NCBI GenBank assembly: GCA_030536565.1
Contig: JAUNPT010000007.1
Span: forward strand, 1-31,072
Source of the DNA: Eubacteriales bacterium
GTDB taxonomy: Bacteria > Bacillota > Clostridia > Lachnospirales > Lachnospiraceae
DNA length: 31,072 nt
Reading direction: 5' to 3'
Below are positions 7,922 to 15,185 of this stretch, one piece after another. Numbering within the stretch: position 1 is the first letter of the stretch; each line of letters starts with the position of its first letter. The position numbers were made by a program, and so were the translations under genes. Under the pieces are notes generated by a model, which worked only from the letters and a program-made list of their open reading frames with translations, had not been told where the DNA came from and ran no database searches.

Positions 7922-8761
7922 CTACCCCCTGTTTTTAGCCGCCCGCAGCAGATGCTTTGCAAGAACAGATGTCGTAACTGAGCCTACGCCTCCCGGAACA
8001 GGTGTTGCAATTGACGCTGTTTCACAGATATCTTCAAAATCAACATCACCGCAAAGCTTTCCTTCCTCATCAACATTTATTCCAACATCTATTACAATTG
8101 CTCCATCTGCAACGTAAGATTTATCAATCATTTTAGCAGCACCTGCTGCCGCAACAATAATCTCTGCATTCTTACATGTGCCCGGCATATCAACTGTCTT
8201 TGTATGACATACTGTGACTGTTGCATTCTTCTTCATCAAAAGCATGGCAACCGGTTTACCAATAACAAGGCTTCTGCCTACAACCGACACTCTCTTTCCC
8301 TTTAAATCCACTCCTGCAAAATCCAGCATTTCAATAACAGCTTCCGCTGTACAAGGCGCATATCCCATCTCATCACCTGCATATACCTTCGCCAGATTCA
8401 TCGGTGAAATTCCATCTAAATCCTTACGTGGATTTATTCTGTTTTCAATCGCTTTCTCATCCAAATGCTTTGGCAATGGGCGAAGAAGCAGAATCCCGTC
8501 TACCTCTGGATTATCATTAATTGCGTCAAACTCATTCTGGAAGGATTCATTATCAATATCTGACGGAAATGTATGGATACTATATTCCACCCCCACCTTT
8601 TCCATCTTCTTTATAGCACCGCGCTCATAGCTTATATCATCTGCTCTCTCTCCAACTCTGATAATCGCAAGATGCGGAAGCCTCCCCTTCCATTCCTTCA
8701 GCTCCTCTGCTATTTTTTCATTAATCGCATTAGCGACTGGCAGCCCCTTAAGTATTTCCAT
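7922..8761 (-). CDS. folD: Methylene-tetrahydrofolate dehydrogenase, FolD type, probably lacking cyclohydrolase activity
   Basis: FolD normally oxidises 5,10-methylene-THF to methenyl-THF and hydrolyses that to 10-formyl-THF. I place the start at the ATG at 8761 (279 residues), eight bases after AAGGGAG; a TTG six codons upstream lies in that RBS region. Nucleotide-binding and C-terminal motifs are intact (VVGRSLVIGKPVAMLL, ATPVPGGVGSVTT), as are Tyr45 and KDLDG. A gap-free alignment by eye to E. coli FolD puts Ala49 at the cyclohydrolase lysine (Y-x3-K, E. coli Lys54) and Leu93 at the glutamine of GILVQLPLP. Loss of either residue is known to impair cyclohydrolase activity in homologues. The fchA gene, 22 bases upstream, would supply the missing step, as in acetogens with monofunctional dehydrogenases. 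Confidence 0.93.
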   Translation of the reverse strand: MEILKGLPVANAINEKIAEELKEWKGRLPHLAIIRVGERADDISYERGAIKKMEKVGVEYSIHTFPSDIDNESFQNEFDAINDNPEVDGILLLRPLPKHLDEKAIENRINPRKDLDGISPMNLAKVYAGDEMGYAPCTAEAVIEMLDFAGVDLKGKRVSVVGRSLVIGKPVAMLLMKKNATVTVCHTKTVDMPGTCKNAEIIVAAAGAAKMIDKSYVADGAIVIDVGINVDEEGKLCGDVDFEDICETASIATPVPGGVGSVTTSVLAKHLLRAAKNRG

Positions 8762-8783
8762 AGTCGATTCTCCCTTCAAGTAA

Positions 8784-9410
8784 TTATCTTACTGCTTCCA
8801 TAACATCATCATAAATTCTGTCAGCAAGTTCATTTCCTTCTATAATCAAAGCATCTGCCCTTGTATTCATATCATCTGCAGTATCACGGTTCTTCATAAG
8901 CTTCGTGTTAATAAATACATTAAGAGATGCTCCATTCAATGCCGCCTTACACATTGCAACACCCACACCTACATCACTGATGGCAAGCCTTGAGCCAATC
9001 ACCGACAAACGTTCAAGAAGCTTTAACGCCTTCATAATTGTTGACATCATATTAAGAGGTGCCTGTGCGGCCTCAACAAGCGCCTTCTCCATAATATCAT
9101 CACGTCTGTCAATCTCCTCTTTTGTTGTTCTTGGAAGCCCATATGCCTTGGATAATGGTTCAAAGGCTTTGGCATCCTTATCCATGCATTCAGCAAGCTC
9201 TGCTGTAACATATCCCGTCTTTTCAATTAATTCTTCTATTTCTTCCTGATAGCTGGCATATTTTTTTTTGCCTGTTGTAAGATTAGCCACCATAGCTCCA
9301 AGACTCATGCCTACTGCAGCAACATATCCACTTGCTCCACCGCCGCCTGGAACTGGTGCTGCTGAGGATAACACCTCTAAAAATTCATTCATATTCATAT
9401 CTGTCATCAT
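8784..9410 (-). CDS. fchA: Methenyltetrahydrofolate cyclohydrolase / cyclodeaminase family protein (FchA)
   Basis: This 208-residue all-helical protein belongs to the formiminotransferase-cyclodeaminase C-terminal family. The signature glycine-rich loop is present near the N-terminus (SSAAPVPGGGGASGYVAAVGMSL in two halves: SSAAPVPGGGG and SGYVAAVGMSL), as is 'RLAISDVGVGVAMCKAAL'. Stand-alone members act as formimino-THF cyclodeaminase in histidine degradation or as methenyl-THF cyclohydrolase (FchA). Location directly before a folD that lacks cyclohydrolase residues favours the latter. The ATG at 9410 follows GAGGGAG; the second Met could also start. It lies between dapF (25 bases) and folD (22 bases), so co-transcription is likely. 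Confidence 0.9.
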   Translation of the reverse strand: MMTDMNMNEFLEVLSSAAPVPGGGGASGYVAAVGMSLGAMVANLTTGKKKYASYQEEIEELIEKTGYVTAELAECMDKDAKAFEPLSKAYGLPRTTKEEIDRRDDIMEKALVEAAQAPLNMMSTIMKALKLLERLSVIGSRLAISDVGVGVAMCKAALNGASLNVFINTKLMKNRDTADDMNTRADALIIEGNELADRIYDDVMEAVR

Positions 9411-9435
9411 AATATTTTCTCCCTCGTTAATATAA

Positions 9436-10305
9436 TTATAGATTAATCTCTCCTGTAAATACTGTTGTTGCAGGACCTTCCATAAAAACCGTATTCTTTT
9501 CCCTATCCCAAGTAATTGTCAAATCTCCGCCAAGAAGATGAAGTACTGCCGTCTCATCACATAAACCATTTAGAACTGTAGCAACAAGACTTGCACATGC
9601 GCCTGTTCCACAGGCAAGAGTTTCTCCTGAGCCTCTTTCCCATACACGCATATTAAGGTTCTTCCTGTCAACCACCTGAATAAATTCTGTGTTGACCTGC
9701 TCTGGAAATGCTTCATGATGCTCAAAATCAGGCCCGATATCTTCAATCTTAAAACCCTTTAAATCAAAATCCTCTGATACATAAACAATGGCATGAGGAT
9801 TCCCCATTGAAACACAGGTCACTGGATATTCCTTCCCCTTAACAATTATTTTTTTTGAAATCACAGGCTTTTCTTTACTTATTTCTTCAGCAAATGCCTC
9901 TGCCTTTACCGGAATCTGCTCTGGAATAAGGATTGGTGCTCCCATATCAACCGTAACTGAAGCAACCTTGCCATCTGCTCCTAAATTAAGATTTAATGTC
10001 TTAATCCCAGAAAGTGTTTCCACCCTGACTGTTGTCTTATCTGTAAGACCATTATCATACACGAACTTGCCAACACAGCGGATTCCATTACCGCACATTT
10101 TCCCCTGTGAACCATCTAAATTATACATTTCCATAAAGAAATCGGCCACTTCAGATGTCTTAATAAGAATAAGTCCATCTGAACCTATCCCAAAATGCCT
10201 GTCACTTACTTTAACTGCCGTCTGTGACGGGTTTTCCAAAGACTGCTTTGTACAATCCACGTATACATAGTCGTTTCCTGCACCTTCCATTTTTATAAAT
10301 TTCAT
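9436..10305 (-). CDS. dapF: Diaminopimelate epimerase
   Basis: DapF interconverts LL- and meso-diaminopimelate, the last step before lysine and the peptidoglycan cross-linking residue. It is a 289-residue cofactor-free epimerase using a Cys thiolate/thiol pair: Cys71 in MCGNGIRC and Cys232 in GETLACGTGACAS. Both half-domains are complete and begin with the expected KMEGAGNDYVYVD. An AAAAGGAG-like sequence precedes the ATG. It lies between the ANTAR regulator (42 bases upstream) and fchA (25 bases downstream) in a same-direction group with glnA. No lysine riboswitch fits in that short gap. Confidence 0.96.
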   Translation of the reverse strand: MKFIKMEGAGNDYVYVDCTKQSLENPSQTAVKVSDRHFGIGSDGLILIKTSEVADFFMEMYNLDGSQGKMCGNGIRCVGKFVYDNGLTDKTTVRVETLSGIKTLNLNLGADGKVASVTVDMGAPILIPEQIPVKAEAFAEEISKEKPVISKKIIVKGKEYPVTCVSMGNPHAIVYVSEDFDLKGFKIEDIGPDFEHHEAFPEQVNTEFIQVVDRKNLNMRVWERGSGETLACGTGACASLVATVLNGLCDETAVLHLLGGDLTITWDREKNTVFMEGPATTVFTGEINL

Positions 10306-10347
10306 ATATCCTTTTTCTCCTTTTCTGCGTCATCACTGCCATTACTT

Positions 10348-10902
10348 TTACGCATTTTCATATATTCCCAGAACCATAGATGCCGATTCCGCCATTGTAT
10401 TCCCGCTATCCATGCTGCATTTTTGTATATAACGAAAGGCCTCCTGCTCCGTCATGTTATTCTTTTCCATCAGCAGTGCCTTTGCACTGTCAATCACTCT
10501 CTGTTCCTGAGGGCTCCGTCTTCTGGGCTGGCTTCTTCGTTTTCTTCTTCTGCTGATCTGCGCCTGAAGCATCATTTCAATCGTATCCAAAAGAGCATGA
10601 ACCTTGACAGGCATTTCTGTACATACAATATCATTATCCTGACAGTCTACCCATTTATCACGTGAAGCCACCAGCAGAAGTTCAAAACTCTTGGGCTTAT
10701 ATTCATTCAATTCTGTATACAGCATATTATCTGAGAGCTTATATCCCGAGAGAATAATTCCATCAGATAAAGCATCCGCCTGAAGAATCACCTGTGCACC
10801 AGTGGTACAGGGAACAGCAACGTCATATCCACGCCGTACCAGCAGGTTTTTTACTGCTTTAGCTTCTTCTATCTTAGGAAATGCCACTATGATTGTAGCC
10901 AT
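10348..10902 (-). CDS. ANTAR-domain RNA-binding antiterminator with a pseudo-receiver domain
   Basis: This 184-residue protein has an N-terminal receiver-like domain (about 1-110), a very basic linker (SRRRKRRSQPRRRS, 117-130) and a C-terminal ANTAR helical domain (about 131-180) with RVIDSAKALLMEKN and TEQEAFRYIQK. ANTAR proteins bind paired hexaloop hairpins in nascent RNA and prevent termination. The receiver lacks the usual acidic pair near the first strand (IIVAFPK), and Ser52 stands where the phospho-accepting Asp is expected (DGIILSGY), so phosphorylation control is unlikely. It lies 47 bases after glnA, like the NitR antiterminator described downstream of glnA in Clostridium, suggesting a nitrogen role. 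I saw no ANTAR target hairpins before glnA. Confidence 0.88.
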   Translation of the reverse strand: MATIIVAFPKIEEAKAVKNLLVRRGYDVAVPCTTGAQVILQADALSDGIILSGYKLSDNMLYTELNEYKPKSFELLLVASRDKWVDCQDNDIVCTEMPVKVHALLDTIEMMLQAQISRRRKRRSQPRRRSPQEQRVIDSAKALLMEKNNMTEQEAFRYIQKCSMDSGNTMAESASMVLGIYENA

Positions 10903-10949
10903 CGCATATCCTCCTGTTCTAATACTGATTTATAAATTTTCTTAAATCA

Positions 10950-12284
10950 TCAGAACTTAAAGAGGTACTCGTCAATTTCCCATTGAGACACTCTTGAGCG
11001 ATAGTCATTCCATTCTTTTTCCTTTGCCTCAATATACTTGGAAAGTATATGGCTTCCCAGAGTATCACATATAACCTTATCATTCTTTAAGCATTTAACT
11101 GCTTCAATTAAGCTTTCCGGAAGTGTCTCTATTCCCGCCCAGGCCCTCTGACAAGCTTCCATTTCATATATGTTACAGTCAACGCTTTCTGGTGCCTTAA
11201 GCTTTCTTTTAATTCCATCAAGACCTGCAGCAAGGCAGCAGGCAAGTACAAGGTATGGATTAGCTGATGGGTCTGGATTACGCAGTTCAACTCTTGTTCC
11301 ATTTCCTCTGGACGCTGGTATTCTAATCAGCGGACTTCTGTTTGTTGCTGACCACGCTATGTAAACAGGTGCTTCATATCCTGGAACAAGCCTCTTATAC
11401 GAATTAACCAAAGGATTCGTTATAGCTGCCATTCCATTGGCATGCTCTATAAGTCCCGCGATAAAATGATATGCGTCCTCTGACAAACCTAATGCATCAT
11501 CTTCATCTGCAAAAATGTTCTTTCCATCTAATGTGGCAAGCGACATATTTACATGCATACCTGAGCCATTAATCCCATACTTTGGCTTTGGCATAAATGT
11601 TGCATATAATCCATGCCTTTTGGCAATGGTCTTAACAGCCAGTTTAAATGTCATAATATTATCTGCTGTTATCAATGCCTCATTATATTTAAAATCTATC
11701 TCATGCTGTGCTGGTGCCGCCTCATGGTGGGACGCTTCGATTTCAAATCCCATGTCCTCTAATGTAAGTACCATGTCACGTCTGACATTTTCCCCAAGGT
11801 CTGTCGGTCCTAAATCAAAGTACCCTGCCTTCTCATGTGAAACTGTAGTTGGAAGTCCGTTATCATCTGTATGGAATAAGAAAAATTCGCATTCTGGACC
11901 TACATCAAATATATATCCCATGTCCCGGGCTTCCTTAATTACCTTCTTTAATACATTTCTAGGGTCTCCTTCAAATGGAGTTCCATCTGGCAGATAAACG
12001 TCGCAGATTAAACGCGCAACCTTGCCTTTTTGTGGTCTCCATGGAAAAATTTCAAATGTATCATAATCCGGATACAGATACATATCAGATTCCTCTATAC
12101 GTACAAATCCTTCAACCGATGAACCATCAAACATACATTTGTTATCCAGTGCTTTCTCCAACTGGCTTGCTGTAATTGCGACATTTTTCATAACACCAAA
12201 AATGTCTGTAAATTGAAGGCGTATAAACTCCACGTCTTCCTCTTCTACCATTCTGAAAATGTCATTCTTTGTATATCTGCTCAT
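10950..12284 (-). CDS. glnA: Glutamine synthetase type I
   Basis: This enzyme makes glutamine from glutamate, ammonia and ATP. I place the start at the ATG at 12284 (444 residues, typical of the GSI-alpha form of Firmicutes), because GGAGG lies just upstream; an in-frame ATG 15 codons earlier lacks a ribosome binding site. Motifs: beta-grasp residues MFDGSSVEGFVRIEESD, the metal-site ECEFFLF, NGSGMHVNMSL, NPLVNSYKRLVPGYEAP and the C-terminal RVELRNPDPSANPYL. The adenylylation segment of the GSI-beta type is not apparent. A weak -10 like TACAAT lies upstream. It heads the group glnA - ANTAR gene - dapF - fchA - folD. Confidence 0.97.
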   Translation of the reverse strand: MSRYTKNDIFRMVEEEDVEFIRLQFTDIFGVMKNVAITASQLEKALDNKCMFDGSSVEGFVRIEESDMYLYPDYDTFEIFPWRPQKGKVARLICDVYLPDGTPFEGDPRNVLKKVIKEARDMGYIFDVGPECEFFLFHTDDNGLPTTVSHEKAGYFDLGPTDLGENVRRDMVLTLEDMGFEIEASHHEAAPAQHEIDFKYNEALITADNIMTFKLAVKTIAKRHGLYATFMPKPKYGINGSGMHVNMSLATLDGKNIFADEDDALGLSEDAYHFIAGLIEHANGMAAITNPLVNSYKRLVPGYEAPVYIAWSATNRSPLIRIPASRGNGTRVELRNPDPSANPYLVLACCLAAGLDGIKRKLKAPESVDCNIYEMEACQRAWAGIETLPESLIEAVKCLKNDKVICDTLGSHILSKYIEAKEKEWNDYRSRVSQWEIDEYLFKF

Positions 12285-12414
12285 GCCTAAGATTCCTCCA
12301 TTTTTTTCATTGTTGCTATTGTATAACATTTTTACTTAATTTGTATATATTATTTTGTGTTAATTTAAATTTCTATTTCATATATTTTACTATATTTTCA
12401 CATCTGGTGGTCAT

Positions 12415-13302
12415 ATGTCTTTTTTTAAAAATTGTTTCAAATCCATACTAACTATTTTAGCTTTCATCTCTCTTGCTTTTCTTACATACGCACTTTTGTT
12501 TTTACCCAAAAGCCATGACGCAGCACCAGTTGCAGCCATTGATAACAATTCAGAAAATGAATCTTCTGACAGCTCACACTCTAATGAAGCCTCTGGCGGC
12601 ATCGGAGGCGGCTCAATTATCGGCAGCTGCAAAGCTGGCAAAAAAAATCTTCCCATTTACAGTGTTAAAGTAACCGATTCCGGTGATGGGAAAAAATATG
12701 CCTCTTTGTCTTTTGATGCTGCCTGGGGAGATGAGGATACTATACAGATTCTTGATATTTTAGATAAATACAATGTAAAGGTCACATTTTTTATGACTGG
12801 AGGCTGGGCAGACAGCTTCCCCGACATGGTTAAAGAAATATATTCACGTGGCCACGACCTGGGAAACCACAGTCAGAATCACAAGCAGATGAGTAAGCTT
12901 GATGTCGCTGCACAAAAAGAAGAAATACTTTCTGTGGGAAAAACTGTTAAAGAGCTTACCGGCTACGACATGTTTCTATTCCGTCCTCCTTACGGTGACT
13001 ATGATTCCACTCTTATCACAACTGCCTACAGTTGTAATTACTATCCTATTCAGTGGTCAGTTGATTCCCTTGACTGGAAGGACTACGGTGTTGACAAGAT
13101 TGTAGAACGCGTAACAAAAAATAAAGCCTTAGATAATGGTGCCATCATTCTTATGCACAATGGTGCCAAATTCACTGCTGATGCTCTGGAAGCTGTTATT
13201 ACAGGGCTTCAGGAGCAGGGGTACACACTGATACCGATATCTGAATTGATTATAAAAGAGAATTTCCATATGGATGGAACTGGAAAGCAGATTGCGGATT
13301 AA
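12415..13302 (+). CDS. PdaB-like polysaccharide deacetylase with N-terminal membrane anchor
   Basis: This 295-residue protein has a membrane/signal segment at about residues 8-26, an Asn/Ser/Gly-rich linker, and a NodB (CE4) deacetylase domain from about 98. Motifs in order: SFDAAWGDED, HSQNH (metal His pair), RPPYGDYD, WSVDSLDW and ILMHNG. In motif 1 the usual second, metal-binding Asp of TFDD is Ala. As I recall, FDAAWG is shared by a clostridial PdaB-like group, so this is probably a family feature. The role is probably N-deacetylation of peptidoglycan or another glycan outside the membrane; whether it is sporulation-linked is unknown. The ribosome binding site (GGTGG, four bases before ATG) is unremarkable. 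It is divergent from glnA. Confidence 0.88.
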   Translation: MSFFKNCFKSILTILAFISLAFLTYALLFLPKSHDAAPVAAIDNNSENESSDSSHSNEASGGIGGGSIIGSCKAGKKNLPIYSVKVTDSGDGKKYASLSFDAAWGDEDTIQILDILDKYNVKVTFFMTGGWADSFPDMVKEIYSRGHDLGNHSQNHKQMSKLDVAAQKEEILSVGKTVKELTGYDMFLFRPPYGDYDSTLITTAYSCNYYPIQWSVDSLDWKDYGVDKIVERVTKNKALDNGAIILMHNGAKFTADALEAVITGLQEQGYTLIPISELIIKENFHMDGTGKQIAD

Positions 13303-13326
13303 TACTTAAACCGTTTGCTTCTTGCC

Positions 13327-13866
13327 TCATAAGGCACTACCTTTATGCGGTACAAATAATCTGCTCATATCAACACCCTCATGTTTCAAAAGCATTATCT
13401 TCTTTTGGATTCCGCCTGCATATCCGGTTAAACTTCCATCAGCTCCAAGAACCCGGTGACATGGAATGATAATGGAAATCGGATTATGTCCGACAGCCCC
13501 GCCTACCGCCTGTGCTGACATTTGTTTTAAACCACGCTGCACAGCAATTTTTTTGGATATTTCTCCGTAGGTAGTCACTTTACCATAAGGGATTTCACAA
13601 AGCAGTTTCCAAACCTGTCTGCGAAATTCACTCCCAGGCGGAGAAATATTTAATTCACTTATCAATGGTTTTTCTCCGGCAAAATACCTGTCAAGCCAGC
13701 CCTTTGTCTGCCTGAAAACAGGAGAATCATCTCTTTGCACAGGCTCCTCCTCTAGAGTGCCAGAAAAATATTTCTGCCCTTCCAGCCACAAACCAATGAG
13801 CGTATCATTCTTTTCTGCAAGCAAAATGCGGCCGACTGGTGAGTTATAATGTGTCTTATATATCAT
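13327..13866 (-). CDS. ogt: Methylated-DNA--protein-cysteine methyltransferase
   Basis: This suicide repair enzyme transfers alkyl groups from O6-alkylguanine or O4-alkylthymine in DNA to its own Cys136 in IPCHRV. The 179-residue protein contains the helix-turn-helix region (FRRQVWKLLCEIPYGKVTTYGEI) and the C-terminal VLGADGSLTGYAGG. The length fits Ogt rather than the larger Ada. AGGAG precedes the ATG. It lies 54 bases downstream of an alkA-like glycosylase gene on the same strand, forming a two-gene alkylation-repair unit. No Ada-type regulatory domain is present. Confidence 0.95.
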   Translation of the reverse strand: MIYKTHYNSPVGRILLAEKNDTLIGLWLEGQKYFSGTLEEEPVQRDDSPVFRQTKGWLDRYFAGEKPLISELNISPPGSEFRRQVWKLLCEIPYGKVTTYGEISKKIAVQRGLKQMSAQAVGGAVGHNPISIIIPCHRVLGADGSLTGYAGGIQKKIMLLKHEGVDMSRLFVPHKGSAL

Positions 13867-13920
13867 AATTTTTTCTCCTCATTTTCTAAAGCACTCAAAT
13901 ATTTTCCATCTTTCCCTCTT

Positions 13921-14565
13921 TTATACCTTCTTTTTCGCAGGAGCATAATCCTTAAGCTCAGGAATGGCACCGCCTGCCACCGCCCACAAATAAAGACTGG
14001 CAGCACTGCAGTACGGGCTGAAGCGCCTGCGGTATTTTTCGAATTTCTCCCGGTTCACTTCTCTATGATGATACACCATGCGTATTCCTCTCAAAATAGC
14101 CAAATCACCAAAGCTGAATACGTTTGGTCTTTGCAGGCAGAAAAGCAGGAGCATTTCCGCAGTCCACACACCAATACCTTTTAATGAAGACAGCTGCCTG
14201 ATTACTTCTTCATCACTCATCGTATATATGCTCTCCAAATCAAATTCGTCTCTTTTTACCTTTCCTGCAAAGTCCAATATGTAATCCGTTTTCCTAAAAC
14301 TTATGCCAAACTGCTGCAGTCTGTCACGTCCTAAAGACAACAGTGTATCGGCATTTACCTCATCAAGCTCATCATTTACTTTCTTCCAGATGGACTGCTG
14401 GGCTTTTGTGGAAATCTGCTGACCGATAATATGATGTACGACAGCCGAAAACAGGTCATCATCCACAGTGCGGTCTATATGTCCTATTTTGTCAATTACC
14501 TCCGCTAATTTTTTATCCCTGCTTTTCAGGTATTCTATTTCTTTTTCTCCATATTCAAAATACAT
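13921..14565 (-). CDS. AlkA-like DNA-3-methyladenine glycosylase (HhH-GPD family)
   Basis: This base-excision glycosylase of 214 residues removes alkylated purines from DNA. The helix-hairpin-helix (LSSLKGIGVWTAEMLL, about 126-141) and the catalytic Asp154 in FSFGDLAILRG define the HhH-GPD superfamily. It has no Cys cluster for an iron-sulfur site, unlike Nth. It is shorter than E. coli AlkA (282) because the N-terminal accessory domain is absent. AGAGGTG lies five bases before the ATG. It is followed by ogt, which supports an alkylation-repair role over other HhH-GPD substrates. The 170-base gap upstream is shared with the divergent marR gene. Confidence 0.9.
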   Translation of the reverse strand: MYFEYGEKEIEYLKSRDKKLAEVIDKIGHIDRTVDDDLFSAVVHHIIGQQISTKAQQSIWKKVNDELDEVNADTLLSLGRDRLQQFGISFRKTDYILDFAGKVKRDEFDLESIYTMSDEEVIRQLSSLKGIGVWTAEMLLLFCLQRPNVFSFGDLAILRGIRMVYHHREVNREKFEKYRRRFSPYCSAASLYLWAVAGGAIPELKDYAPAKKKV

Positions 14566-14674
14566 GACAACACCTCTAGTCCTAATTCTTCAGTTCTATA
14601 TTGTAATTTCCTTCCGACTTGATATATGAAAGAAATGATTCTCATAACAGCATTATATATTAAAGTCCAAGCTA

Positions 14675-14703
14675 TTGAAAGTAAAATATTTTCGTAGTAT
14701 AAT
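14675..14703 (+). promoter_or_regulatory. Predicted sigma-A promoter of marR-MATE
   Basis: TTGAAA (14675-14680), 17 bases, then a perfect TATAAT (14698-14703). It is the best-matching promoter in the window. The ten-base palindrome AAAATATTTT lies in the spacer (14683-14692). Confidence 0.75.
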
Positions 14704-14716
14704 CCCATTTAGGATT
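14701..14716. promoter_or_regulatory. Candidate MarR operator overlapping the promoter
   Basis: The 16-base dyad AATCC-CATTTA-GGATT overlaps the end of the -10 and the expected transcript start of marR. Its size and position fit autorepression by a MarR dimer. No binding evidence exists, and a second overlapping dyad (CCCAT...ATGGG, 14704-14724) is equally visible. Confidence 0.3.
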
Positions 14717-14735
14717 TAGATGGGAGGCATTGTTT

Positions 14736-15182
14736 ATGAAAAATGAATCGCTAAAACTAATCAATGATATTAACAGAGCAATTATCCAAGTCCGCGGTAT
14801 TTATTCTACATGGTCTTCTGAGCATGGTATCAGTTATCACGAAATGCTTGTGCTATATACTATTCGAGAGTTTGGATTTTGTACGCAAAAACAAATATGC
14901 GACAGTTATCTTATTCCCCGCCAGACGATAAATAACGTCATAACCGGATTACGTAAAAAAGAAGTACTTGCTTACAGTCGTGAACACTCAATCGGACGTG
15001 AAAAGGCCTTTGTGCTTTCAGCAAAGGGAGAAGAATATGTGAAACCGTTACTAACTTCGCTGGACGCTATGGAATCTGGTTCTTTAGCACAGTATGGCAG
15101 TGAAAAGCTGTCCACATTGACACAGCTTTTGTTAGAATATAACAAAACTTTATATAAAATTATGGATGAAATAAAGGAATAA
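14736..15182 (+). CDS. MarR family transcriptional regulator
   Basis: This is a 148-residue winged-helix repressor-type protein. The DNA-binding region is clear: 'CTQKQICDSYLIPRQTINNVITGLRKKEVL' (recognition helix around RQTINNVI), followed by the wing 'REHSIGREKAFVLSAKGEEYV'. I choose the ATG at 14736, eight bases after GGGAGG, over an in-frame TTG two codons earlier. The MATE gene starts three bases after its stop, so both are translated from one message and this protein very likely controls the transporter. The inducer is unknown. Confidence 0.92.
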   Translation: MKNESLKLINDINRAIIQVRGIYSTWSSEHGISYHEMLVLYTIREFGFCTQKQICDSYLIPRQTINNVITGLRKKEVLAYSREHSIGREKAFVLSAKGEEYVKPLLTSLDAMESGSLAQYGSEKLSTLTQLLLEYNKTLYKIMDEIKE

Positions 15183-15185
15183 AAT

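Noticed and set aside
12285..12414. Search for ANTAR dual-hexaloop hairpins before glnA
   Set aside because: The region is nearly all A/T with no convincing paired hairpins; only weak promoter-like sequence is visible.
13302..13330. Short hairpin TGCCT-CATA-AGGCA between the deacetylase and ogt genes
   Set aside because: The five-pair stem lies within the end of ogt and has no real T-tract on either strand.
14628..14648. Fur-like sequence GAAATGATTCTCATAA before marR
   Set aside because: Only a short ATGA-N3-TCAT dyad matches, no iron gene is nearby, and it lies upstream of the -35 without a clear role.
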